In this document: positions 10,073 through 18,950 of the stretch, piece by piece
Layout of the letters: each line of letters starts with the position of its first letter
How positions within the stretch are numbered: position 1 is the stretch's first letter
DNA from: Neptunomonas sp.
Lineage (GTDB): Bacteria > Pseudomonadota > Gammaproteobacteria > Pseudomonadales > Balneatricaceae
DNA length: 64,000 nucleotides
Direction: 5' to 3'
Assembly: GCF_016744175.1 (NCBI RefSeq)
Contig: NZ_JADGEV010000003.1
Span: forward strand, 86,306 to 150,305
Made by a program: the position numbers and the translations under genes
The notes under the pieces: model-generated
What the model saw: the letters and a program-made list of their open reading frames with translations, nothing else
Databases searched by the model: none
Told to the model about the DNA's origin: nothing

Positions 10073-11485
10073 ATGAAAAATGACTACTCAATGATAATAA
10101 ATGGGGAAGCAGTAGCAGGTGAAAGTTCACCTTTTACGGTTATAAATCCAGCAACGGCTGAGCGGCTTTCAGAATGCCCTACCGCGTCACTAGAACAGCT
10201 TGATAATGCTGTAGATGTTGCAGAGAAAGCATTTGTTAGCTGGCAAAGAACAAGTCATGAAGATCGTCAGGCTATGTTGCATAAAATTGCAGACAAAATT
10301 GAAGAGCATGCAGGAGAACTTGCTAACATTATCACCAGCGAACAGGGTAAGCCTCACGCGCTGGCGCAAATGGAGGTTGGAGGAGCTGTAGCCTGGACTC
10401 GCTATACGGCTGATTTAGAAATCCCGGTTGAAATCATTGAAGATAGCCCGAATAAGCGAATTGAACTTCACCGTAAGCCCTTAGGTGTGGTTGGGTCAAT
10501 TTTGCCATGGAACTGGCCGCTAATGATTGCTGTTTGGCATATTATGCCTGCTTTGCGTTCAGGAAATACTATTGTTGTTAAACCTTCTTCTATGACGCCA
10601 TTTAATACTATGCGGTTGGTTGAACTCATTAACGAAGTTGTTCCGGCGGGTGTTGCTAATATCGTTACTGGCGAAGGTGGCTTAGGACGTGCGATGAGTG
10701 GGCATGGGAAAATCCGTAAGATTGTATTCACTGGCTCTACGCCAACAGGGCAAAATATTATGCGTAATGCTGCTGATAACTTGAAGCGTTTAACGCTTGA
10801 GTTAGGTGGAAATGATGCTGCAATTATTTTGCCGGGTACGGATGTAAAAGCAATCGCTCAAGGGGTGTTTCAAACCGCATTTTTGAATATGGGGCAAACG
10901 TGTGCAGCGTTAAAGCGACTTTATGTACATGAGTCTATTTATGATGATTTAAGCCAGGAGTTAATAGCGATTGCACAGCAACAAGTCGTTGGTGATGGCG
11001 CAACACCTGAAGTTACTTTCGGGCCTGTTCAAAATAAAGCCCAATATGATTTAGTGAATGAGCTTATTGCTGATGCAAAAGCGAATGGTGGCGTTGTTCA
11101 CCCAAGTGCTGCCGTCCCAGAAGGCGCAGGGTATTTTATACCACCAACCATTGTAACTAATGTCACTGACGGTATGCGCGTCGTTGATGAAGAGCAGTTT
11201 GGTCCGGTGCTCCCTTTAATTAAATACAGCGATATTGATGATGCAATTGCTCGAGCCAATGCGAGTGAGAATGGGTTAGGTGGCTCGGTATGGGGAGCTG
11301 ATATCAATCAGGCTCAAGAAGTCGCTTCGCAGCTTGAGTGCGGTACGGCGTGGATAAATGGGCATGCAGAAGTATTACCTCATGCGCCGTTTGGAGGCTG
11401 TAAAATGTCTGGATTTGGTGTTGAATTTGGGCTTGAAGGATTGTTGGAGTATACCGTTCCACAGCTTTTAAATATTAACCGCTAA
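10073..11485 (+). CDS. NAD(P)-dependent aldehyde dehydrogenase
   Basis: This 470-residue cytoplasmic enzyme has the full set of family motifs: PWNWP, FTGSTPTG, the general-base Glu in LELGGNDA and the catalytic Cys in NMGQTCAALKR. Its C-terminal PFGGCKMSGFG is the usual oligomerisation segment. It starts 77 nt after the porin and shares its direction. It is one of three aldehyde dehydrogenases in the window; its context argues for oxidation of amine-derived aldehydes. The precise substrate cannot be read from the sequence. Confidence 0.9.
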   Translation: MKNDYSMIINGEAVAGESSPFTVINPATAERLSECPTASLEQLDNAVDVAEKAFVSWQRTSHEDRQAMLHKIADKIEEHAGELANIITSEQGKPHALAQMEVGGAVAWTRYTADLEIPVEIIEDSPNKRIELHRKPLGVVGSILPWNWPLMIAVWHIMPALRSGNTIVVKPSSMTPFNTMRLVELINEVVPAGVANIVTGEGGLGRAMSGHGKIRKIVFTGSTPTGQNIMRNAADNLKRLTLELGGNDAAIILPGTDVKAIAQGVFQTAFLNMGQTCAALKRLYVHESIYDDLSQELIAIAQQQVVGDGATPEVTFGPVQNKAQYDLVNELIADAKANGGVVHPSAAVPEGAGYFIPPTIVTNVTDGMRVVDEEQFGPVLPLIKYSDIDDAIARANASENGLGGSVWGADINQAQEVASQLECGTAWINGHAEVLPHAPFGGCKMSGFGVEFGLEGLLEYTVPQLLNINR

Positions 11486-11515
11486 TTGTAAAACGCTATA
11501 GGTTTACCTTTACCG

Positions 11516-11553
11516 AATGCCATTAGTATTCTCTCCGTGGCATTTGGTTTTTT
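11516..11553 (+). terminator. Rho-independent terminator after the aldehyde dehydrogenase
   Basis: AATGCCA (11516-11522) pairs with TGGCATT (11538-11544) and is followed by TGG and a run of seven Ts. It lies between convergent genes. Confidence 0.8.
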
Positions 11554-11573
11554 TATCACCCCATACCTTTTAT

Positions 11574-14500
11574 CTATGTATTTACATCGCTTTCTTTTTG
11601 TTTTTCAAAATAGAGGCCAAGCTCAGTTTTACTGTCGTTATATAAACATTTGGTTTGTTCTGCTAGAACAGACGCATCTCTCGGTAAATCGGCTTGAGCG
11701 GCACGCTCTAGTGTTTGGCAGTGTGAATGTAATGCCTCAAAACCAAAGTTTGCAGCCGCGCCAGCGAGTGTGTGTGCAGCAGTGCCCAGTGATGCTAGCT
11801 GTTTCTCTTTTGCCGCTTTTTCTATCTCGGGCACTAATGTGCTCGCCATTTGATAAAACTGCTCGATAAGCTTTTGAATACGCTCTGTGCCTAGTAGTTG
11901 TTGATGTTGGTCTAGTAGCGTGGTGTTTAGATATTTACCTTGCTTGGTTTGCATATGCTCAGAGTCTAATACTGTGTTGTCGTTTAAGAGTTGTTGCATC
12001 GCTTCAAACTGGATAGGTTTTGCAAGGACACCATCCATACCCGCTTGCTTATACTGCTCTATTTCATGCTGGGATACCGATGCAGTTAAAGCAATAATCT
12101 TAATGGCGGCATGTTTTGGATTTGGGTGGGAGCGAATTCTTTTTGTTGTGGTAATTCCGTCCATATCGGGTAGATGAATATCCATCAAAATAAGATCATA
12201 AAGATGGTCGTTATGCATAGAAAGTGCTGTGAAACCATCTTCAGCAATATTGACATGATGGCCATCGCTTTCGAGTAAGCCTTTGGCCACTTGTTGGTTG
12301 ACGGGTGTATCTTCAACAAGAAGTATATCCAGTGGCGTTGTGGGGGATATAGCTGTTGTATCTTGAGTCTTTGGCAGTGCTTTACTGTTGCATAAGGGGT
12401 ACGCTAACTCAAACCAGAAAGTTGATCCTTTGCTTTGTGTACTTGAAAAACCGACATTTCCTCCTTGTTGCTCTACCATTCGCTTGGTAATTGCTAGGCC
12501 TAACCCGGTTCCTCCATAGCGACGGGTGATAGTGCTGTCAGCCTGTATGAAGTGCTGAAATATTTTACTTTGGGAGGCTTGTGCGATACCAATGCCAGTA
12601 TCTTCTACCTCAATTCGCACAGTAATATCGTTGTATGTTTGGCTCAGGTTTATGGCTTTTAAGGTGATGTACCCCTCATGAGTGAATTTTAATGCATTGG
12701 AGCAGAGGTTCATGAGTATCTGGGTGAGGGCACGTCGATCACCTACAACAGTTGGAAGCATACGATCAATTTTAGGAACAATTTGTAGTGATTTTTCTTG
12801 TGCCAGAGGCATAAATAAACAATATACCTCATCGAGGACATCTTCGATTTTGAAAGGGTTTGTTTCTAATTCTAATTGACCTGATTCGGCTTTAGAGAAG
12901 TCGAGAATATCGTTTAAAATTGTTAATAGAGATTGTCCCGCTTTATAAATAGTATCTACTTGCTCAACTTGGGTATGATCTAAGTTACTTTTTTTGAGTA
13001 ACTGTGTCATTCCTAAAATCCCATTCATGGGTGTGCGTATTTCGTGGCTCATGGTGGCTAAGAAGCGTGACTTTTCTTCATTTTCGGCTTCAGCTTTACT
13101 GCGTGCTTGTTCTGCGGCTTCTTTTGCTTTGCGCTCACTAATATCTGTTAAAGATCCTTCGTAATACTCAAGTTCACCCTGCGGGTTATGTACGATGCGA
13201 GCAGAAATGGCGACATAAATAGGAAAGCCGGATTTTGTTTGCCAGCGAGTTTCAAAGTTTATGATCTTTTGGTGAGAGCTTAATGTATCCATGAAGGAGC
13301 GAAGGTCAGTATCATCAATAAAGCATTGGCTGGCGATATCGGTGATCTCACCAAGAAAAGCATTAGGTGTGGGGTAGCCCAGTAACGCAGCGAGTGCAGG
13401 GTTTGCTGAGATAAATCGCCCTTCTGGTGCTGCTCTGAAAATCCCCTCTACTGCGTTCATAAAGAGTGATTTGTAGTTATATTCGGACTTTTCCAAGCTT
13501 TGGTATAGCTTTGCATTTTCTATTGAGATAGCGGCCTGCGCCGATAATATTTGAAGTGCTTGTAAGCGGTTCCTGTCAAAAACATCACGACTTTGGCTGT
13601 TCTCCAAATAGAGAATGGCGGTGAGTGCTCCGTGATACATGATAGGCATACAGAGCAATGAGAGAGGTTGTTTCTCTTGAATGTAGGTATCTTGTTGGAA
13701 CATTTCATGCTGGCTGGCATGGCCTAAAACCACATTTTCTTTTGTGCGCGCTACATAATGAATGATGCTGGTTGGCAGTAGGTGTGCACCGTCATCTAGA
13801 GGCATAGCGTCATAGTGTTTTGTAGGACCATCGATACCGGCTTCGGCTTCAATAACTAATGTTTGTCGGTTGAGCAATAGGACAGCGCGTTGCGCACCCG
13901 CGTTTTCAATAGCGAGCTTAATGAGCCGGCTGAGAAGCGGTTCAAGTACGATCTCATCCGATATGGCCTGTGATGCTTTAATTACTGATGATACATCGTA
14001 AACACGGCTTGGCTGTTCTGCAGGTTCGCTAGAAAACGCTGAGTCAGAAAAGTCAGTTTGCTTATGTTGATAGGGGGCTGGGCTGAGGTCACTATATTCA
14101 GCTTTTAGCTGCCGTAACTTGTTCTTTGCTCCTAAGCGCTCATAAGCTTGATAAGCCTGAGTTATATAGTGATGAGCAATGCTGTGTTTTCCCCAGCTAC
14201 GGTAACATTGGCTAGCTAGTTCGTTGCCAATGGCTAAATCCAGATGAAAAGAATTTTTCTGCATTAGCAGAATAGCCTGATCAAAAAGATCAATAGCTTC
14301 ACTGTAAGATTGCTCGTAAGTGAGCAGTGCAGCTTTTACTAATAATTGGCGGTGTTCATGATTCTGTGGGCATTGTTCAGTCAAATAGTTGCTAGTTTTA
14401 AGGTAAGTATTGATCTCCTTAATACGCTGCATTTGCTCAGACTCACGCAAAGAAGGAAGTAACAATATGCTGTTGATAGTATTGATGTAATGTAAAAAAG

Positions 14501-17500
14501 GTTCGGTATAGGTGCCACTGATATATGGGCTAAATTGACAGGCTTTTTGTCCTAGTTCGTCTGCTCGTTGATGTTTCTTAAAAATGAATGCAAGTAAGGA
14601 TTGATAGAAAAAATGTAAGCAAATTGCTGTTTTGTGATTATTATCATGATGCTCAATGAGCATTGATTCGGCATCGTAGTACTCGCCATTTAATGTTGGC
14701 GGCGCTGTTGGATGTCTCAGTACCTCTACAAACTGCAGTGCCATTAATGAATACTGTAGAGACTGTTTTTGCCCGGTTACTTGTAGTTGCAGAATGTAAT
14801 CTTGAAGCTTAATAGCAAGTTGATCGAAATTGTCACTTAGTGGCAGGCTGTACTGAATATGTGCAGCTAACGAGTAGGCGCTCCATTCAATGTCTCCGGT
14901 TTCTAAGCCGCTATTGTGGGCCTCTAATAATGCTTCAGAGCAAAGTGTAAGTGGTTCTTTATAATGTCGTATATAGGTGTTAAACAGAGACTGAACTTTG
15001 TGTTCTATTCGATTGTTATCTGTTTGTTGTGCTAGCTTAATAGCCAACGCGCCTAGGCGGAACCCCTGTTTTATTTGCTGGTATTTACCACAAAGCACAC
15101 CACCATAACCAGCAAATGCCATGGCTGATTCTGTGCTTAGTCCATAGCGTAATGTTAACTCTACCTCTTTCGCCATCACTAAGGGACGCAGACCCGAGCT
15201 TGAAAATTTTACCACGCCAAACATGCTGGTCAGAATAGGCATAGCCGCTAGTGCTTCTGGCTGCTCCATCTTCGGTAAACTTAGAATTTGTTCATCTGAA
15301 TAGCGATAAAGTCTAACCAATGAGCTGAGTCTAGCGCGATTAATAGCAAATGCTCCTGGAGCATTAGGGAGCGGGAAATTGAGTTGTTTCAACAAGTGTA
15401 AGGCAACGGTTAGCGCATCATCAAAATGGTTAGTAGACACCAACGCTTGAATTTGTAACTCCTGAAGCAGCACCTTATCGGTCATCTGATTACAATGAGG
15501 GAGCGCAGTATCAACAAGCTGGTGCAGTGTCACGAAGTCTGCTTTGATATAGGCTGCTTCTGCTGCATGTTGGTATAGCGATAAGGCGATGGATGGATGG
15601 TTTTCCCAGCAATCATCTGTTAGTAGCTCAATCCCTTTACGAAAATAATCAAAGGCTGATTCAAAAGCAGCAGCCTCTTTTGCCTGTAAGCCTGCCTGCA
15701 GATTAAGGCGGGTGAGTTCTACTCTTTCTGTTGCTGTTTCAATTAATACTTGTGCCTGGTTCAGGTGATTAGTCACATCAAAAATACGACGGCCCTGTTC
15801 ATGGCGAGGTGTTTTTGTTTGTAGTATGTGGCCTATGCGGTAGTGAAGATTGGTAATGTCATCAGCAGGAATTAGAGAGTAGGCGGCTTGTTGAACACGA
15901 TCATGTACAAAGCGATAGCGTAGCTGTTCTGCCTGTTCTTTATTCTTGGCGTGATGGTTTGCTTCTAATGGAAAGATCAGGCCTTCAGAAATAGCTTGCC
16001 ATAGATCCGTGGCTGTTTGCTCGGATGATTGTTCACATACCGCAGCAAGAATAGGCAAAGCAACGGGGTTTCCGATACATGCTGCTATTTGTATGACCGA
16101 CTGTGTTTGGGGCGTCAGGCGGCGGATTTTATCCACCATAAAGCTAATAACGTTATCGGTTATTTCACAGTCACGAATCTCGTCTTCATTCCATGCCCAA
16201 AGGCTTCCTTGAAAATGGATAAGGCGTTTTTCATATAAATCGAGTAAAAACTGATTTAAAAAGAATGGGTTGCCTTGGGTTTTCTCAAAACATATTTCAG
16301 CCAGTGGTTTGCTCTGCTCTACTGAGTGGCTCAGTGTATCGGCAATTAAAAGCTGAATATCTTCAAGCGTTAACGCTTTTATTTCATATAAAGACAACTC
16401 AAGCGGTGAGCTTTTAAGGCGCTGGAGTGATAGTTGAAACGGGTGATGTTTGTTGAACTCGTTATCCCGGTAACTTCCAATAATAAAAAGATGAGGATGT
16501 TGCGGGTGATGCGCCAGTTTTTCTAAGAGCGTTAATGAGGATAGGTCGGCCCAATGTAAGTCATCAAAGAAAAGCACTAAGGGGTGTTCTGCTGTAGCAA
16601 ATACTTTCAGCATCTGGCGGAAAATATGCGAGAAGCGGTGCTGCTCTTCAGATGGTGATAAGCGAGGTGTTTGTGGTTGTTCGCCAATAATGAGTTCAAG
16701 TTCAGGGATTAGCTTAAGTAGCACCTCGGCATTGCTGCCAAAGGCTTCTTGGAGGTTTGATCGCCAGTGTTTAATACGTTCGTCTGGTTCTGTTAATAGC
16801 TGGCGAATAAGTGTCTGCATTGCCTGATAAATAGCAGTATAAGGTCGGTTTCGATGATATTGATCGAACTTGCCACTGGCGAAGAGGCCATGATGCTGCG
16901 AAATATAATGGCGTAATTCATGCACAACACTGGATTTTCCGACGCCCGCATAGCCAGTAATTAAGGCCATTGATTGTTTGCCGGCACTGACATTATCAAA
17001 GCAGGTTTTCAATTGGGTAACTGTGGCGGTGCGGCCGTACAGTGTTTGTGGTAGCTCAAATCTCTCTGAAACATCTTGAGAGCCGACGGCAAAATCTTGT
17101 AGATTTTTAGAGTGCACTTGTTCCAAACAAGCATTTATATCGTGGCAGAGCCCGTAGCTGGATTGGTAACGTTGTGCTGCATCTTTCGCCATCAGCTTGA
17201 AGATAATATTAGATAATACTACGGGTAACTCAGGGTTAAGAAGATGCGGCGCCTTGGGTTGGCGTGCTATGTGACAGTGTAAGAGCTCTTGGTTATTTTG
17301 TTGTGTAAAGGGTAGACAGCCGGTAAATATCTCATACAGCGTGATACCCCAGCTGTAGTAATCGGTACGGTAGTCAATGTAACGATTAATACGCCCTGTT
17401 TGTTCAGGTGCTATGTAGGATAGGTTGTCTGAATTGGCCTGAGGAGCACTTGATGAGGGGTGCTCCCGGCTGAGTCGGCTGCTCATCGAGAAGTCGATAA

Positions 17501-17930
17501 TATAGGCTTGCTGAGTTGCTGGGTTAATAAGAATATTATCGGGTGTTATCTGTTTGTGAGTAATACGCGCTTCATGTATTTGCCCCAGAGTTTTACTAAG
17601 GCTTAGCGCTATTGTTAAGCGTGTTATAAGATCGGGTCTCTCTAACAACAGCCACTCACGTAGGCTAATTGCCGCGTTATCCAAAAAGACAAGGCTGTGG
17701 TCTGTTTCAGATTTTAGGCACTCTACTAACGGAATCACTCCGTCAATGCTGAGTTCGCTTAAAATATCAGCTTCATGGAGTAAGCGCCGGTTTGCTGAAA
17801 GTGGGTTGGCATGATGGCTGGGTTGTTTAATGACGACCGCTTGATTACTTTCAGATACACCGCGTGAAATTCGGCTGCGTTTACCCTGATGAATCAGCTC
17901 CTGCACAAGAGAGATTCCTTTTGAGTGCAT
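11574..17930 (-). CDS. Giant hybrid sensor kinase: protein kinase-like, AAA ATPase, TPR, GAF, PAS, HisKA, HATPase, REC, HPt
   Basis: The product is 2118 residues. In order: a Ser/Thr-kinase-like fold (1-270); a MalT-like ATPase with Walker A GYAGVGK ending at Lys332; a long helical/TPR-like region (about 700-1270); GAF (about 1320-1460); PAS (about 1480-1590); HisKA with phospho-acceptor His1629 in SHEIRTPMNG; HATPase with VEDTGIGI and GGTGLGLAI; a receiver with Asp1917; and an HPt domain with His2053 (AAHTLAGAA). In the kinase-like domain the HRD motif reads HKQ (125-127), so the catalytic Asp is Gln, and DFG reads DFS (146-148), suggesting a pseudokinase. No membrane segment is visible, so it senses cytoplasmic signals. 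It follows the response regulator by 2 nt in one operon and probably phosphorylates it. Confidence 0.9.
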   Translation of the reverse strand: MHSKGISLVQELIHQGKRSRISRGVSESNQAVVIKQPSHHANPLSANRRLLHEADILSELSIDGVIPLVECLKSETDHSLVFLDNAAISLREWLLLERPDLITRLTIALSLSKTLGQIHEARITHKQITPDNILINPATQQAYIIDFSMSSRLSREHPSSSAPQANSDNLSYIAPEQTGRINRYIDYRTDYYSWGITLYEIFTGCLPFTQQNNQELLHCHIARQPKAPHLLNPELPVVLSNIIFKLMAKDAAQRYQSSYGLCHDINACLEQVHSKNLQDFAVGSQDVSERFELPQTLYGRTATVTQLKTCFDNVSAGKQSMALITGYAGVGKSSVVHELRHYISQHHGLFASGKFDQYHRNRPYTAIYQAMQTLIRQLLTEPDERIKHWRSNLQEAFGSNAEVLLKLIPELELIIGEQPQTPRLSPSEEQHRFSHIFRQMLKVFATAEHPLVLFFDDLHWADLSSLTLLEKLAHHPQHPHLFIIGSYRDNEFNKHHPFQLSLQRLKSSPLELSLYEIKALTLEDIQLLIADTLSHSVEQSKPLAEICFEKTQGNPFFLNQFLLDLYEKRLIHFQGSLWAWNEDEIRDCEITDNVISFMVDKIRRLTPQTQSVIQIAACIGNPVALPILAAVCEQSSEQTATDLWQAISEGLIFPLEANHHAKNKEQAEQLRYRFVHDRVQQAAYSLIPADDITNLHYRIGHILQTKTPRHEQGRRIFDVTNHLNQAQVLIETATERVELTRLNLQAGLQAKEAAAFESAFDYFRKGIELLTDDCWENHPSIALSLYQHAAEAAYIKADFVTLHQLVDTALPHCNQMTDKVLLQELQIQALVSTNHFDDALTVALHLLKQLNFPLPNAPGAFAINRARLSSLVRLYRYSDEQILSLPKMEQPEALAAMPILTSMFGVVKFSSSGLRPLVMAKEVELTLRYGLSTESAMAFAGYGGVLCGKYQQIKQGFRLGALAIKLAQQTDNNRIEHKVQSLFNTYIRHYKEPLTLCSEALLEAHNSGLETGDIEWSAYSLAAHIQYSLPLSDNFDQLAIKLQDYILQLQVTGQKQSLQYSLMALQFVEVLRHPTAPPTLNGEYYDAESMLIEHHDNNHKTAICLHFFYQSLLAFIFKKHQRADELGQKACQFSPYISGTYTEPFLHYINTINSILLLPSLRESEQMQRIKEINTYLKTSNYLTEQCPQNHEHRQLLVKAALLTYEQSYSEAIDLFDQAILLMQKNSFHLDLAIGNELASQCYRSWGKHSIAHHYITQAYQAYERLGAKNKLRQLKAEYSDLSPAPYQHKQTDFSDSAFSSEPAEQPSRVYDVSSVIKASQAISDEIVLEPLLSRLIKLAIENAGAQRAVLLLNRQTLVIEAEAGIDGPTKHYDAMPLDDGAHLLPTSIIHYVARTKENVVLGHASQHEMFQQDTYIQEKQPLSLLCMPIMYHGALTAILYLENSQSRDVFDRNRLQALQILSAQAAISIENAKLYQSLEKSEYNYKSLFMNAVEGIFRAAPEGRFISANPALAALLGYPTPNAFLGEITDIASQCFIDDTDLRSFMDTLSSHQKIINFETRWQTKSGFPIYVAISARIVHNPQGELEYYEGSLTDISERKAKEAAEQARSKAEAENEEKSRFLATMSHEIRTPMNGILGMTQLLKKSNLDHTQVEQVDTIYKAGQSLLTILNDILDFSKAESGQLELETNPFKIEDVLDEVYCLFMPLAQEKSLQIVPKIDRMLPTVVGDRRALTQILMNLCSNALKFTHEGYITLKAINLSQTYNDITVRIEVEDTGIGIAQASQSKIFQHFIQADSTITRRYGGTGLGLAITKRMVEQQGGNVGFSSTQSKGSTFWFELAYPLCNSKALPKTQDTTAISPTTPLDILLVEDTPVNQQVAKGLLESDGHHVNIAEDGFTALSMHNDHLYDLILMDIHLPDMDGITTTKRIRSHPNPKHAAIKIIALTASVSQHEIEQYKQAGMDGVLAKPIQFEAMQQLLNDNTVLDSEHMQTKQGKYLNTTLLDQHQQLLGTERIQKLIEQFYQMASTLVPEIEKAAKEKQLASLGTAAHTLAGAAANFGFEALHSHCQTLERAAQADLPRDASVLAEQTKCLYNDSKTELGLYFEKQKESDVNT

Positions 17931-17932
17931 AC

Positions 17933-18658
17933 TTAGCGTACCTCACCGGCAAACACATAACCTGCACCGTGTGCAGTCAAAATAAAGTGCGGATTAGACG
18001 GGTTATCACCTAATTTTCGTCGTAGCCTCCCAACCATGACATCTACCGAGCGGTCATTGGGTGTCCACTCACGGTCATGGATTGCATCCATTAGCTGATC
18101 ACGTGACAGTATAGCGCCGGGCGCGTAGAGAAGTGCGCTGAGTAACTTAAACTCACCTTCGGGTAGGCGTTCATCAACACTAGCGGGGGAGGTGAGCAAG
18201 CGTTTATTTGCATCTAATACCCAACCTTCAAACGTCCACTTTTGAGTGCTTTCTTGTTGTCGAGCCTGTTGGCTATCTTTAACACGCCATAGTAAGTTCT
18301 TTGCCCGTACCAGCAGCTCTCGTGGGTTAAAGGGTTTAGTGACGTAATCGTCTGCTCCCAGTTCTAAACCAACGATGCGGTCAATTTCATCGCCTTTACT
18401 GGTCACCAGAATAATGCCTACGCTGGAGACTGAGCGAAGCTCCCGGGTTAGGGTTAGGCCATCTTTACCAGGCAAATTGATATCAAGTAGCACAAGATCA
18501 ATCTGTTCTTGTTGTACTCGCTCACATAGATTATCTGCTTGTTCTGTCTCACTGACGAAGTAGCCTTCTTTTTCTAGGTAGCTAGAAAGAAGTGATCGTG
18601 AGGCAAAATCATCTTCAACAATCAGTATTCTATATTTATGGTTTGTGTGGCTTGTCAT
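17933..18658 (-). CDS. OmpR-family response regulator
   Basis: A 241-residue protein with an N-terminal receiver (acidic pair Asp16-Asp17, phospho-acceptor Asp59 in LLDINLPG, conserved Lys in VTSKGDE) and a C-terminal winged-helix DNA-binding domain (DRSVDVMVGRLRRKLGD). The receiver start resembles ArcA/TorR types. It is the first gene of a two-gene operon with the giant hybrid kinase and is divergent from the second qhp operon. The GTTACAT direct repeat in the shared intergenic region is the likely binding site, which would make it the regulator of set 2 and, by a matching site, of the porin. Confidence 0.92.
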   Translation of the reverse strand: MTSHTNHKYRILIVEDDFASRSLLSSYLEKEGYFVSETEQADNLCERVQQEQIDLVLLDINLPGKDGLTLTRELRSVSSVGIILVTSKGDEIDRIVGLELGADDYVTKPFNPRELLVRAKNLLWRVKDSQQARQQESTQKWTFEGWVLDANKRLLTSPASVDERLPEGEFKLLSALLYAPGAILSRDQLMDAIHDREWTPNDRSVDVMVGRLRRKLGDNPSNPHFILTAHGAGYVFAGEVR

Positions 18659-18790
18659 AGAGCAGAGTTCATCCAGAGGCTTTGTTTGAGTCTAGCAATG
18701 GAGATGAGTAAAGAAAAGCGAGGTCATTTCTTGTCGATTATTTTTATAACTCTTTTATATCAGTAAGTTAATGGCTAATTTCGATGTGTA

Positions 18791-18807
18791 GTTACATTCA
18801 GTTACAT
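18791..18807 (+). promoter_or_regulatory. direct-repeat operator (GTTACAT x2, 10-bp period) before the second qhp operon
   Basis: Two identical GTTACAT heptamers (18791-18797 and 18801-18807) are exactly 10 bp apart and are followed by TTAACAACAA. The closely related element at 8519-8535 precedes the porin. The site lies between the divergent response-regulator gene and qhpA copy 2. No sigma54-type promoter was found in this gap, in contrast to set 1. Confidence 0.6.
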
Positions 18808-18950
18808 TTAACAACAAAAGACTACATATAGCCGGTACTTTATTTACATGGGAAGCGTACTTTATCTAAACCCCATCCTTGATAGCTTAAAGCTTGAGCT
18901 GTATGAATGGATAACTATAAAAATATCACCGAAAGCCAGGAGTGATAGTC

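Noticed and set aside
11537..11869. Plus-strand ORF opposite the end of the hybrid kinase
   Set aside because: It is the complement of the HPt-encoding region, has no ribosome site and no family features.
18659..18950. Search for a sigma54 promoter before the second qhp operon
   Set aside because: No GG-N10-GC element with acceptable flanks was found; the GTTACAT repeat is the only clear signal.
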